A stretch of 64,000 nt of DNA from Pontibacter sp. HSC-14F20 (GCF_019599265.1 NZ_JAHZTC010000001.1:372001-436000); one strand, 5' to 3'. Positions 52,134 through 60,838 are shown, counted from the first letter of the stretch. Program-made: numbers and translations. The notes: generated by a model from the sequence alone, not told the origin.

Positions 52134-52769
52134 TTACTTTGGCATATTGTCCAGCGACTGCCAGAGGTATTTGCAGGCAATGGTGCGGTAAGGCCGCCAA
52201 TTCTCCGCTATTTCGATCATCCTTGCTTTAAGAGCCTTACCGCTTTCCTCCAGACTGTAATGTCGTTTCATCGCGTTCTGTATACCTAAGTCATCCACTG
52301 GCATCACATCGGGCCTCTCTAAAGCAAACATCAGCAACATTTCCACAGTCCAGCGGCCCACTCCTTTTATTTGGGTGAGGTGCTGAATCAGGGCTTCGTC
52401 TTCCATTGCATTTATTAAGGCATGTTCTAAATTCCCGCCTTGTGCAAAAGACGCTACATTGCGCACATATCCGATTTTCTGAAAGGAAAGCCCGGCACTC
52501 CGCAGAGTTTCGTCTGTTGTTTCGTGTACAAGGTATGGGTGTGGGTACTCTTCCGGGTATAATTCTTTGAAGCGTCTGAAAATAGTTGCGGCAGCTTTTG
52601 TGCTGAGCTGCTGCGAGACAATAGCACTGATGAGTCGCAGGTATAAATCTTCTGACCTGGACGACTCTAAAGGCTGCCCACGACCTACTATGCCTGCCAG
52701 AATCGGATCTTTGGAAAACACGGCCATTACTTCAGATGCCGGATAATCAGGGAAATGGTTGATAGACAT
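52134..52769 (-). CDS. AlkA-like DNA-3-methyladenine glycosylase (HhH-GPD)
   Basis: A 211-residue DNA repair enzyme. The helix-hairpin-helix is LTQIKGVGRWTVEMLLMFAL and the catalytic Asp is in MPVDDLGI, 15-20 residues later. LRLISAIVSQQLSTKAAATI is typical of the family. It excises alkylated bases from DNA. The length matches short AlkA-like enzymes without the N-terminal TATA-like domain. It ends directly against the convergent DUF58 gene. Confidence 0.93.
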   Translation of the reverse strand: MSINHFPDYPASEVMAVFSKDPILAGIVGRGQPLESSRSEDLYLRLISAIVSQQLSTKAAATIFRRFKELYPEEYPHPYLVHETTDETLRSAGLSFQKIGYVRNVASFAQGGNLEHALINAMEDEALIQHLTQIKGVGRWTVEMLLMFALERPDVMPVDDLGIQNAMKRHYSLEESGKALKARMIEIAENWRPYRTIACKYLWQSLDNMPK

Positions 52770-52793
52770 AAGCGGGTTCTAGAAGGTATAGGT

Positions 52794-52819
52794 ACAGGTA
52801 TAGCCGGAGCTATACCTGT
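52794..52819. other. Stem-loop of inverted AGGTATAG motifs at the threonine aldolase stop
   Basis: ACAGGTATAGC-CGGA-GCTATACCTGT, an 11-bp perfect stem. The aldolase stop codon TAG (52810-52812) lies inside one arm. It may act as a weak terminator for that gene, but the T run is short. Confidence 0.75.
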
Positions 52820-53844
52820 TTGTGGTTAAGTGTTTGCAATACCTGTAGCACATGCTGCAGCATCTCATCGCTCACATCCAGGTGCGTAACGAAGCGCACC
52901 ATCTGAGGTCCGAAGCTGGATGTTCGTATATTGTTCTCAGCTAGAGCCGCTACAAAATCTGCATCTTTATACCTGTCGTTGAGCTTGAAAATGACGATGT
53001 TGGTTTGTACTGGCATCACAAAATCGACATAGTTTGCTTCACGCAGTACCACCTCAATCGCTTTTGCTTTCTGATGATCTTCAACCAGACGCTCCACATG
53101 ATTGTCGAGTGCGTAGATACCAGCCGCTGCCAGATAGCCACCCTGCCGGATGCCGCCACCAAACACTTTACGTATGCGGCGCGATTTTTTGATGAAGTCC
53201 CTAGTGCCCAGCAAAAGAGAACCCACCGGCGCACCCAGGCCTTTGGAGAGACAGATCGAGATGCTATCGAAATAATTACCGTACTCCTGCGGGCTTTCCC
53301 CGGAAGCTACTAGCGCGTTAAACACACGGGCACCGTCCAGGTGTAGGGCAATGCCATGGTGCCTGCATACCTCCGCTATGGCAGCTATTTCTGGTAAGGT
53401 ATAGTAGGAGCCACCGCCTTTGTTGCAGGTGTTCTCCAGGGCCACCAGGCGGGTGGGAGGGTAGTGGATGTTATCGGGGCGGATATGTGCCTCTACCTGG
53501 GCCGGCGTCATTTTGCCGCGTTCGCCGTGTACCAGTGCCACAGAAGCGCCAGAGTTGAACATGATGCCGCCGCCTTCATACTGGTAAATATGCGCCGTAA
53601 TGTCGCAGATCACTTCGGTCATTGGCTCGGTATGTGCCTTAATAGCGATCTGGTTTGTCATGGTGCCGGAGGGACAGAAGAGGCCAGCTTCCAGCCCGAA
53701 CAGGGCGGCTGCTTTCTGCTCGAGGGCGTTTATGGTCGGGTCTTCCTCGTATACATCGTCGCCCACCTGGGCGGCAAACATAGCCTGTAGCATGGCTGAA
53801 GTAGGCTTGGTAACGGTGTCGGAGCGGAGGTCTGTTATAGTCAT
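52810..53844 (-). CDS. Low-specificity L-threonine aldolase family protein
   Basis: A 344-residue PLP enzyme of fold type I. It opens with TDLRSDTVTKPTSAMLQAM, typical of threonine aldolases; the PLP Lys is in CLSKGLGAPVGS (about 205), and the cofactor Asp and His lie in LHLDGARVFNA. Reaction: L-threonine (or allo-threonine) to glycine and acetaldehyde. Single gene; the 3' end coincides with a motif stem-loop shared with the upstream region of the glycosylase gene. Confidence 0.95.
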   Translation of the reverse strand: MTITDLRSDTVTKPTSAMLQAMFAAQVGDDVYEEDPTINALEQKAAALFGLEAGLFCPSGTMTNQIAIKAHTEPMTEVICDITAHIYQYEGGGIMFNSGASVALVHGERGKMTPAQVEAHIRPDNIHYPPTRLVALENTCNKGGGSYYTLPEIAAIAEVCRHHGIALHLDGARVFNALVASGESPQEYGNYFDSISICLSKGLGAPVGSLLLGTRDFIKKSRRIRKVFGGGIRQGGYLAAAGIYALDNHVERLVEDHQKAKAIEVVLREANYVDFVMPVQTNIVIFKLNDRYKDADFVAALAENNIRTSSFGPQMVRFVTHLDVSDEMLQHVLQVLQTLNHKQV

Positions 53845-53872
53845 ATCGAATTTGATGCTGTAAATACTTTAC

Positions 53873-53898
53873 TTTGTAAAAATAATAACTTACTTTTG
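53873..53898 (+). promoter_or_regulatory. Likely promoter of the small basic protein gene
   Basis: The -7 element TACTTTTG at 53891-53898 matches TAnnTTTG exactly. A TTTG lies at 53873-53876, closer than the usual 19-base spacing, so the -33 assignment is doubtful. Confidence 0.55.
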
Positions 53899-53923
53899 CC
53901 CTTCAAATTTAAATTTTGCAACG

Positions 53924-54106
53924 ATGGGAGTTACTAGACTTAAAAGAAAAGACCGTAAGAATAAGGCAAGAGCAAACAACAAGGTTGCCAGAATTAAGCA
54001 ATTGCTTTTGACGCCAGTTATCAAGAACGTGGACATGGACGAGTTGCGTGCTCAGTTCGGTGAAGCGCCAAAGAACAAGAAGGAAGAAGAAGCTTCTGCT
54101 GAGTAG
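53924..54106 (+). CDS. Conserved small basic protein, function unknown
   Basis: A 60-residue protein, strongly basic at the N-terminus (MGVTRLKRKDRKNKARANNK) and acidic at the C-terminus (KNKKEEEASAE). I know the opening MGVTRLKRKDRKN from a small protein conserved across Bacteroidota. Size, charge and an exact -7 promoter suggest a highly expressed ribosome- or nucleic-acid-associated factor, but that is inference. It has its own strong terminator. Confidence 0.85.
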   Translation: MGVTRLKRKDRKNKARANNKVARIKQLLLTPVIKNVDMDELRAQFGEAPKNKKEEEASAE

Positions 54107-54181
54107 TCTTTTACGGCAAAGTAAAACCATCTGCCTGCCAACGCTGTGAAAGCTGCGGGTGGCGGGTTTTTCGAAGACTTC

Positions 54182-54216
54182 AAAGTGTGCTTGCACCAGC
54201 AGGCACGCTTTTTTTA
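54182..54216. terminator. Bidirectional terminator
   Basis: The stem AAAGTGTGCTTG / CAGGCACGCTTT (with G-U pairs) and T7 end the small-protein gene and, on the other strand, the phosphoesterase gene, whose stop lies in the T run. Confidence 0.85.
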
Positions 54217-54711
54217 TGCCCTCTTGCCAAGCTCGATCACCTCCAGATTGCGCAACTGGCCCGCCTCAATAGAGAAGCGTATCATGGTGCGTACCTTGTG
54301 AAAGCCGTGCCTGCCAGCCGCTCCCGGATTAAGGTGCAGCAGGTTGTTCAGACTCTTGTCCGGCATGATCTTGAGGATGTGCGAGTGCCCGGTGATAAAG
54401 AGTCCCGGAGGATTGGCTTTGATCTCCTGCCTGATATCCGGATGGTATTTGCCTGGATAACCACCGATGTGCGTCATCAGCACATCCAGCCCGTTTGCGG
54501 TAAAACGAAGCACTTTCGGGTATAGCGACCGGATGTCTTGTCCGTCGATGTTGCCGTATACGCCCCGGAGGGGGGCCACCTCGCTGAGACGCTCCGCGAC
54601 CGTGGCAGTACCGAAATCGCCGGCATGCCAGATCTCGTCTCGGTCGCCAAGCAGGCGCAGGATCTGATCGTCTATATAGTCGTGCGTGTCAGAGAGGAGG
54701 CCTATTTTCAT
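54214..54711 (-). CDS. YfcE/MJ0936-type metallophosphoesterase
   Basis: A 165-residue calcineurin-like phosphodiesterase. Metal-binding motifs in order: GLLSDTHDY (Asp, His), WHAGDFG (His, Asp), VYGNIDG (Asn in GNxD), MTHIGGYPG (His) and FITGHSHILK (GHxH). It belongs to the small stand-alone YfcE/MJ0936 class of broad-specificity phosphodiesterases; the natural substrate is unclear. It lies 13 bp downstream of pyrE on the same strand. Confidence 0.94.
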   Translation of the reverse strand: MKIGLLSDTHDYIDDQILRLLGDRDEIWHAGDFGTATVAERLSEVAPLRGVYGNIDGQDIRSLYPKVLRFTANGLDVLMTHIGGYPGKYHPDIRQEIKANPPGLFITGHSHILKIMPDKSLNNLLHLNPGAAGRHGFHKVRTMIRFSIEAGQLRNLEVIELGKRA

Positions 54712-54724
54712 GTTTTCTATTTGC

Positions 54725-55363
54725 TTATACCTTCCAGGTTACCGGTGATTGACGCCATTCAGCAAGCGTTGGCAGGGCCGATTCCGGTATATAACCGTTC
54801 TGCAGGGCAGCTTCCGTCAGCGCCTGGTAATCGCTCAGGGAGTGCAGTGGTATACCTGCTTCCTTGAAATTGTTCTCTGCCAAAGCAAAGCCGTAGGTAA
54901 AAATGGCTGCCATTCCGATGACATTGCCCCCCGCAGAGCGCACAGCCTCAGCCGCCTTCAGCGAACTTCCCCCTGTCGAGATCAGATCTTCCACCATTAC
55001 CACTTTCTGACCCGAAATCAATTTACCTTCGATCTGGTTGGCCATACCGTGGCTTTTTGGCTGCGGACGAACGTACAGGAAGGGCATTTCGAGCAGATCA
55101 GCTACGAGGACACCCTGCGCTATACCTGCCGTGGCGACACCTGCTATGGCTTCAGCCTCCGGAAAATTTTGCCTGATCAATTCGGCCAGTTGCTGCTTGA
55201 TGTAGCTCCTGATGTAGGGGAAGGATAAGGTTACGCGGTTGTCGCAATAAATGGGCGAATTCCAACCGGAGCTCCACTTAAAGGGCTGCTCTGGTCTCAA
55301 TTTCACGGCCTCGGTTTCCAGCAGGAAAGAGGCAACCTGATGTGCTGTCGTCTGATTATCCAT
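54725..55363 (-). CDS. pyrE: Orotate phosphoribosyltransferase
   Basis: A 212-residue pyrimidine biosynthesis enzyme (orotate + PRPP to OMP). The start is the ATG at 55363, with the Nudix gene divergent; the longer upstream frame is antisense to that gene. Motifs: FKWSSGWNSPIYCDNR (orotate loop), AGVATAGIAQG, and the PRPP motif VVMVEDLISTGGSSLKA. Length matches the family. It is probably co-transcribed with the phosphoesterase. Confidence 0.96.
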   Translation of the reverse strand: MDNQTTAHQVASFLLETEAVKLRPEQPFKWSSGWNSPIYCDNRVTLSFPYIRSYIKQQLAELIRQNFPEAEAIAGVATAGIAQGVLVADLLEMPFLYVRPQPKSHGMANQIEGKLISGQKVVMVEDLISTGGSSLKAAEAVRSAGGNVIGMAAIFTYGFALAENNFKEAGIPLHSLSDYQALTEAALQNGYIPESALPTLAEWRQSPVTWKV

Positions 55364-55472
55364 GGCCGAATTTAAGAAATATTTCCCCTTTTTACCGACC
55401 TGTATTTTCTTTACAGCGAAATATTGATTGATTTGTGTAAATTTCAAGCCTGATATACGAGCACCTTTCCTT

Positions 55473-56153
55473 ATGAACGTTTTTATTAACGATATTCCGC
55501 TTATCCTCAAGAAATCAAACGAAAAGGTATACCGTCATCATTACGACCTGGTGCTCGATGCCGATAACCACTTCACGTCCAAAGATCTGGTAGGGGATGT
55601 GATGATCAAACGGGCTGATGCACAGCTGATTGACCGCATCATACGATTGATGGAAGTGAAGAAGATGAAAAAGCTGAACTCGCTTACCTTAGTCGCAAAT
55701 AAGAAAAAGCAGTTGATCGAGCACCTCAAAGACCAGTTTAAGATTGTGAAGGCAGGTGGTGGTCTTGTGCTGAAAGACGGAAAGATTCTGATGATTTACC
55801 GCCTGGGCGTTTGGGATCTTCCAAAAGGAAAGCTGGAAAAAGGGGAGAAGGCACAGGATGGCGCGCTGCGTGAGGTAGAGGAGGAGTGTAATATTGAAGT
55901 AAAGGTGCTTGAAAAGCTTCCGAAAACCTGGCACTCCTATGCTTACAAGGGTAAAAAGATCCTGAAGAAGACCAGCTGGTATCTGATGGAGTGTACCGAC
56001 GACAATTTGATGAAGCCTCAGGCTGAGGAGTTTATTGAGGAAGTGCGCTGGATGACACCGGAGGAGGCCATGGATGTGCTACCCAAAGCCTATACCTCCA
56101 TTGCCTTTATTGTGCGGGAATATCTCCAATCTCTGAAATCTGGAAAGGTATAA
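55473..56153 (+). CDS. Nudix hydrolase with N-terminal extension
   Basis: A 226-residue protein from the ATG at 55473. The first 95 residues are a helical extension (FINDIPLILKKSNEKVYRHH). The Nudix fold follows, with box GKLEKGEKAQDGALREVEEE (about 137-156) preceded by VWDLPKG. It hydrolyses a nucleoside diphosphate linked to X, substrate unknown. This Nudix-coaD order is common in Bacteroidota as I recall it. Its 3' end overlaps convergent coaD by 47 bp. Confidence 0.92.
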   Translation: MNVFINDIPLILKKSNEKVYRHHYDLVLDADNHFTSKDLVGDVMIKRADAQLIDRIIRLMEVKKMKKLNSLTLVANKKKQLIEHLKDQFKIVKAGGGLVLKDGKILMIYRLGVWDLPKGKLEKGEKAQDGALREVEEECNIEVKVLEKLPKTWHSYAYKGKKILKKTSWYLMECTDDNLMKPQAEEFIEEVRWMTPEEAMDVLPKAYTSIAFIVREYLQSLKSGKV

Positions 56154-56586
56154 ACTCATCCACATTGCCCCCGAAACGGTGAATCTCGCGAATAATAGTA
56201 GAACTGATGGCCGCCAATGCCGGTGAAGTAATCAGAAATACCGTTTCCAGTTCCGTGTTGATGTGCCTGTTGGCCTGCGCAATTGTGTTCTCGTACTCAA
56301 AGTCAGTGGTATTGCGCAGCCCACGTAACAAAAAAGTAGCGCCTACTTCACGGGCAAATTCTGCTGTTAAGCCCTTATATGCCTGTGCCTGTATGTTAGG
56401 CTGGTCTTTAAACACCCCGTTAATCACCTCCACCATTTTCTCCACCGGAATGTAGCGCTGCTTGCTGCTGTTGTTGCCGATAGCAATAATGATCTCATCA
56501 AACATTTTAGAACCACGCAACACCACGTCCAGGTGGCCATTAGTAAATGGGTCGAACGATCCGGGAAAAATAGCAACTCTTTTCAT
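56107..56586 (-). CDS. coaD: Phosphopantetheine adenylyltransferase
   Basis: A 159-residue enzyme of coenzyme A synthesis (4'-phosphopantetheine + ATP to dephospho-CoA). Motifs: FPGSFDPFTNGHLDVV (nucleotidyltransferase TNGH), RYIPVEKM, LLRGLRNTTDFEYE and the C-terminal ISSTIIREI. Length is normal. The 47-bp overlap with the convergent Nudix gene covers its last 15 codons, so the two mRNAs are complementary at their 3' ends. Confidence 0.97.
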   Translation of the reverse strand: MKRVAIFPGSFDPFTNGHLDVVLRGSKMFDEIIIAIGNNSSKQRYIPVEKMVEVINGVFKDQPNIQAQAYKGLTAEFAREVGATFLLRGLRNTTDFEYENTIAQANRHINTELETVFLITSPALAAISSTIIREIHRFGGNVDEFIPFQISEIGDIPAQ

Positions 56587-56778
56587 TTTTGATTGAGAGA
56601 TTGAGTGAAATAGTGAAATGGCTAGTGATTAAATTATTAATTGACGATGGTTATTGTTGTCTATCTTATCCTAATCTGACTTTCGATGCTATGGTTTGTT
56701 CAACGAAGAAAGCAGTTACTTTTTAGATTAAGATTGATGAGTTTAACAATTTAACCATCAACAATTTTATAATTTAAG

Positions 56779-57660
56779 TTATTCACTAAAATGTAAGCTG
56801 AAGAGTTCGAAGTAGCGGTGCTCAAACAGGTCGTCGAATTTATAACTGTAGCCCACGTCAGTGGGACGTTTGCCGAAGCGTACCTGACGAATATATTTTT
56901 TGAGCATGTTGAAAAGGCTGGAGTCAGGGGTGATGTCGCCCCAGGCGGTGATGGTTTCCTGTTCCGGGTTCATCTTCTGCTCCTGCATCACAAAAATAAC
57001 GAAGTAAATAAAATCTTCCGGGCTCAGGTAATGGAACACGTTGCAGAACTGCAGTCCGTTTTCGTCTACCACCAGCACTGTTACATAGTTGCGCTCCACA
57101 AACAAGTGCATCGTGCGGGCAGCCTTGCGGTCCGTCTGGTGAAGCAGACTTTTAATCAGTGCACTGGTCTGGTGCGTGAACTGAATGCTGCGTTCCGGGA
57201 AAAGACTCTGTACCATACGGTAAAGTACGCCATCGAGAGCGAAAATATTTACAGCTTCCAGCCCACGATTGAAAAGGACGACGTGCTGCTGCGGGTCGAG
57301 GTTGCTGTGCAGGCGTAGGTAATCTTGTTGGTGGGCCGGGTCGAACAGTGTTTCCGGAACGAGGGTAAAAAACTGATTGCTGACGCTGATGCGAATATCC
57401 AGCCAGCGCTGCTCCATCAGAAAAGGGCTTTGATCAGCGATCAGGCGCAGTTGTTCGGCAATCTGAAGCGGCGTAAAGACAGTGATCAGCTCATAATCTT
57501 CCAGCGCGACAAATTTATTGCGCTCCACATCCGCAACAGCCAGGCGCATGGCTTTGGAACTGAGGGCAATGTACAGGTTGCAATTGCCTGCTTGCGAAAG
57601 CTGAAAAGCTTCGTCCTGTAGTTGGTAAGATAGCCGGAAGTGCGTGTTAATGGTGTTCAA
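56779..57660 (-). CDS. DUF3822 family protein
   Basis: A 293-residue cytoplasmic protein of the Bacteroidota DUF3822 family, with an actin-like/ASKHA-type fold (YIALSSKAMRLAVADVE, VPETLFDPAHQQDYLRLH, MHLFVERNYVTVLVVDENGL, FNVFHYLSPEDFIYFVIF). Its place near coaD is typical. The start is TTG at 57660; no in-frame ATG lies upstream before a stop, and CTATACT sits just in front, so the leader may be extremely short. Function unknown. Confidence 0.9.
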   Translation of the reverse strand: MNTINTHFRLSYQLQDEAFQLSQAGNCNLYIALSSKAMRLAVADVERNKFVALEDYELITVFTPLQIAEQLRLIADQSPFLMEQRWLDIRISVSNQFFTLVPETLFDPAHQQDYLRLHSNLDPQQHVVLFNRGLEAVNIFALDGVLYRMVQSLFPERSIQFTHQTSALIKSLLHQTDRKAARTMHLFVERNYVTVLVVDENGLQFCNVFHYLSPEDFIYFVIFVMQEQKMNPEQETITAWGDITPDSSLFNMLKKYIRQVRFGKRPTDVGYSYKFDDLFEHRYFELFSLHFSE

Positions 57661-57731
57661 AGTATAGGAGCTACAGGTAATACTATATTGTGCTATGCAA
57701 GTATACTAAAAATATAGTAAAACGATCATCC

Positions 57732-58214
57732 CTACACAAAGCGATGTGGCATTCCAAACAGATCATCCAGCGAAAAAAGGTAATGGAGAACGCGGTGTTT
57801 GTCAGCCAAAGGAATTTGCCGTATTTCTTCTACGTTCAGAAAAGTTACCTCCTCTATCAGCTGCTGTCCGGCGCTTGCCTCAGGATCTATACCTGTCACC
57901 AACTTTCCGCCGGTTAGCTCCAGCTCAAAAAATAGCTCAACGGCCTGAAGCGGCTCCTCCAGAAATTCATTGACGAACAGAAAACGCTTTACTTTCGTCT
58001 GCAGGCCGGTTTCTTCCAGCACTTCACGCACCAGGCAGGCTTCTACGGTCTCGCCATACTGCAGACCACCACCTGGCGGCGCCCAGAAAGCGGAATTGTT
58101 GAGCGTTGCCTGATGGCGTACGAGTAGGAGTTTATTGTCCTGCAGGCAAATGCCGCACACGCGCAGCCTAACTTTACCGGCATAGGCAGCGGCATTGGGG
58201 TTTAGTGTGTTCAT
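57732..58214 (-). CDS. Nudix hydrolase
   Basis: A 160-residue single-domain Nudix protein. The Nudix box is GGLQYGETVEACLVREVLEE, followed by TGL, preceded by WAPPGGG. VRLRVCGICLQDNKLLLVRH is the first strand pair. The substrate is not predictable. Single gene, divergent from the PaaI thioesterase gene with a 37-bp spacer. Confidence 0.93.
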   Translation of the reverse strand: MNTLNPNAAAYAGKVRLRVCGICLQDNKLLLVRHQATLNNSAFWAPPGGGLQYGETVEACLVREVLEETGLQTKVKRFLFVNEFLEEPLQAVELFFELELTGGKLVTGIDPEASAGQQLIEEVTFLNVEEIRQIPLADKHRVLHYLFSLDDLFGMPHRFV

Positions 58215-58251
58215 GTTTGCGATAGCGGGGTATAGGTGGTAAATTTACAAA

Positions 58252-58704
58252 ATGATTCAGACCTATAACCCCGATTTTCGGGCAGATATAAAAGAAAAAC
58301 TGGAGCGCCAGGAGTTTATGAAACTCATGGGCTTTGAAGTGACCAAAATAGAAGTGGGCAGGGTAGAGGGTGAACTTTTGCTGGAACAAAAGCACAAGCA
58401 GCACAAAGGCTTCGCGCATGGCGGCGTTATCGCAACGCTGGCCGACATTGTAGCCGGTTTTGCTGCCGTGAGCCTGGTGCCGAAGGGCCACCATGTAGTA
58501 ACGGCCGAGATCAAAGTATCCTACTTCCATCCTGGAGTGGGTGATAAATTACTGGCCAAAGGTTATGTGCTGAAGCAGGGACGCAAACTTAATTTCTGTG
58601 AGGCCGAGGTATACGTGGTAAAAGGTGCGCAGGAGCCCCTGTTGATCGCCAAAGCCAGCGCTTCCATGGCCAATATCGCACCTGAGGAGCTTAAGAGAGA
58701 TTAA
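58252..58704 (+). CDS. PaaI-type hotdog thioesterase
   Basis: A 150-residue cytoplasmic hotdog protein. KGFAHGGVIATLADIVAGFAA contains the catalytic-helix motif HGG and Asp, and VVTAEIKVSYFHPGVGDKL the central strand. It hydrolyses acyl-CoA thioesters; the acyl group is unknown. It is followed by a heptad-phased spacer and the helicase gene. Confidence 0.93.
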   Translation: MIQTYNPDFRADIKEKLERQEFMKLMGFEVTKIEVGRVEGELLLEQKHKQHKGFAHGGVIATLADIVAGFAAVSLVPKGHHVVTAEIKVSYFHPGVGDKLLAKGYVLKQGRKLNFCEAEVYVVKGAQEPLLIAKASASMANIAPEELKRD

Positions 58705-58781
58705 AAATTTAAGTGTTGAAGAGTTTAGGAGGTATCAGATATGGAAGTGCTTAAAACAGCTCCTAATCATCCAGCAATTTA

Positions 58782-58825
58782 ATTTCCCTAACTCTCAAAT
58801 TCCCTAACTCATTAACTCCTAAACT
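58782..58825. repeat. Heptanucleotide-phased pyrimidine-rich spacer
   Basis: TTCCCTA-ACTCTCA-AATTCCC-TAACTCA-TTAACTC-CTAAACT reads as related 7-base units rich in CCTAA/TAACTC. A similar stretch lies at 63601-63635. Confidence 0.5.
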
Positions 58826-58831
58826 AAAAAT

Positions 58832-60238
58832 ATGCGTCCAGTAGAGGCACTTAGAACAAGTTTTCCGTTTGAGCCTACCCAGGACCAGGCACGCCTTTTT
58901 GCGAAGCTTGACGAATTCATAATGGATTCCGAAGCTGAGAAGTCGGTGTTTTTGCTCAAAGGCTATGCCGGTACAGGTAAAACCACGGTTGTTACTTCAC
59001 TGGTGAAGATTCTCCGAACTTTCGGATATAAATATGTGCTGCTGGCGCCAACCGGTCGCGCAGCCAAGGTGATGGCCTCATACAGCGGCCGCAAAGCCTT
59101 CACCATTCACAAAAAAATCTACCGGCAGACCGCTAACCCATATTCTGAAGGACTGGCTTTCACCCGCATACCGAATAAGGCGGACAAGACTTTTTACATC
59201 GTAGACGAGTCCTCCATGATTTCGGATGACAGTGGTTTTGGGCAGAATGGTTTGCTACGGGACCTGATGGGCTATGTATTTGAGAATAAAAGTAACAAAC
59301 TGCTGCTGATTGGTGACACGGCCCAGTTACCACCGGTTAACCAGGCGCTGAGTCCGGCGTTGAATGCAGACTATCTAAAACAGAACTTCCGTTGCCAGGT
59401 ACATGAACTGGAGCTGCGCCAAGTTATGCGGCAGGCAGAGTCATCAGGAATACTCATGAACGCTACGCAGCTGCGCGATCAGTTGCAAGGCGACAAGCCC
59501 GACATTAAGCTACATACCAAAGGCTGGCGCGACATTTACCGCATGACCGGCGAAAAGCTGGAAGACGGACTGCGCTATGCATATGATAAATTCGGCGTCG
59601 AGAATTCTATCGTAATCTGTCGTTCCAACAAGTCTGCTAACCTGTATAACCAGCACATCCGGCGCCAGATCTTTTTCTCTGAAGATGAGATAGGAGTAGG
59701 GGATTTTCTGATGATCGTGCGGAACAATTATTTCTGGTTACCAAAAGAGTCTAATATTGGATTTATGGCCAACGGCGACTTTGTGGAGATCACCAAGATC
59801 ATCCGTTATGAAGACATGTACGACCTTCGCTTTGCCGATGTGCGGGTGCGCTTTGTCGACTATCCGGAGGAGGAAGAAATCGAAGTGAAAATCATGCTCG
59901 ACACGCTTTATACCGACGCTCCGGCCTTGCCAGCCGACCAGAATAAGAAGCTGTACGATGCGGTGCTGCAGGATTACCTGGACATCAAAAACAAACGCGA
60001 GCGGTCAAAGGAAATAAAACAAAACCCCTACCTGAATGCGTTGCAAGTGAAGTTCGCTTACGCCCTGACCTGTCATAAAGCACAGGGTGGCCAGTGGAAA
60101 GCGGTGTTTGTAGATCAGGGATTTTTGAAGGATGATATGGTGAATGAGGAATTTACCCGCTGGCTATATACGGCGCTTACCCGATCGTCGGAAGAGCTAT
60201 ACCTGCTGAACTTTAGCAAGCAACTATTGGTTGACTGA
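58832..60238 (+). CDS. RecD/Pif1-like superfamily 1B helicase
   Basis: A 468-residue helicase. Walker A is GYAGTGKTT (about 48-56); motif Ia TPTGRAAKVM; motif II VDESSMIS (about 128); motif III LLIGDTAQLPPV; motif VI TCHKAQGGQWKAVFVDQ near the C-terminus, then YTALTRSSEELY. This is the AAA/UvrD_C_2 helicase form common in Bacteroidota, shorter than RecD2. It acts on DNA 5' to 3' by family precedent. Its stop is 79 bp before the DUF1573 start. Confidence 0.93.
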   Translation: MRPVEALRTSFPFEPTQDQARLFAKLDEFIMDSEAEKSVFLLKGYAGTGKTTVVTSLVKILRTFGYKYVLLAPTGRAAKVMASYSGRKAFTIHKKIYRQTANPYSEGLAFTRIPNKADKTFYIVDESSMISDDSGFGQNGLLRDLMGYVFENKSNKLLLIGDTAQLPPVNQALSPALNADYLKQNFRCQVHELELRQVMRQAESSGILMNATQLRDQLQGDKPDIKLHTKGWRDIYRMTGEKLEDGLRYAYDKFGVENSIVICRSNKSANLYNQHIRRQIFFSEDEIGVGDFLMIVRNNYFWLPKESNIGFMANGDFVEITKIIRYEDMYDLRFADVRVRFVDYPEEEEIEVKIMLDTLYTDAPALPADQNKKLYDAVLQDYLDIKNKRERSKEIKQNPYLNALQVKFAYALTCHKAQGGQWKAVFVDQGFLKDDMVNEEFTRWLYTALTRSSEELYLLNFSKQLLVD

Positions 60239-60317
60239 TATATTTGGATGGTCTGCCAAAACGTTAGAACTTAACAACAGCCAAATCGTAACAGCAATAG
60301 CTAAACCCTTTATACGT

Positions 60318-60761
60318 ATGAAAAAATTAATCCTGTCTTTTGCAATGGCGGCACTGGTAGCCGGTGGTGCCGTAGCGCAAGGTCCTGCCAAGCAAACAGC
60401 TGCTCCGCAGGCACAGGCCAAATCAGGTCCTGCCATTTCTTTTGAGTCAACTGAGCACAACTTTGGTGAGATCACGCAAGGTGATGTGGTGGAACATACC
60501 TTCACTTTCACGAACACAGGCACACAGCCGCTCATCATCGACCGTGTAGACGTAACCTGCGGCTGTACGTCCCCTGACTGGACCAAAGAAGCGGTGATGC
60601 CGGGCAAGACCGGTTTCGTAAAGGCAAAGTATAACAGCGCCGGTCGTATGGGACAGCAAAAGAAAGCCATCACGATCCATTCTAACACAGGCGAACCAAC
60701 CTACGTTTACATCGTGACCAATATCAAAGAGAAATCAGCTTCTGCCGCGAAAGCACAGTAA
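60318..60761 (+). CDS. DUF1573 secreted protein
   Basis: A 147-residue exported protein (signal MKKLILSFAMAALVAGGAVA). The domain is an immunoglobulin-like beta sandwich with the DUF1573 signature: FESTEHNFGEITQGD, TFTNTGTQPLIIDRVDVTCG, CTSPDWTKEAVMPGKTGFVK and YNSAGRMGQQKKAITIHSN. Function is unknown; such proteins are often surface or periplasmic. The start is the ATG at 60318. Confidence 0.93.
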   Translation: MKKLILSFAMAALVAGGAVAQGPAKQTAAPQAQAKSGPAISFESTEHNFGEITQGDVVEHTFTFTNTGTQPLIIDRVDVTCGCTSPDWTKEAVMPGKTGFVKAKYNSAGRMGQQKKAITIHSNTGEPTYVYIVTNIKEKSASAAKAQ

Positions 60762-60780
60762 GTTGTTTTACCTTCATAAA

Positions 60781-60819
60781 ATAGAAAGGCTCCCGGTTAT
60801 CTGCCGGGAGCCTTTCTAT
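60781..60819. terminator. Bidirectional terminator
   Basis: The stem AGAAAGGCTCCCGG / CCGGGAGCCTTTCT between the convergent DUF1573 and DUF423 genes, with T runs on both sides. Confidence 0.93.
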
Positions 60820-60838
60820 TTTATTGACATCCTATACC

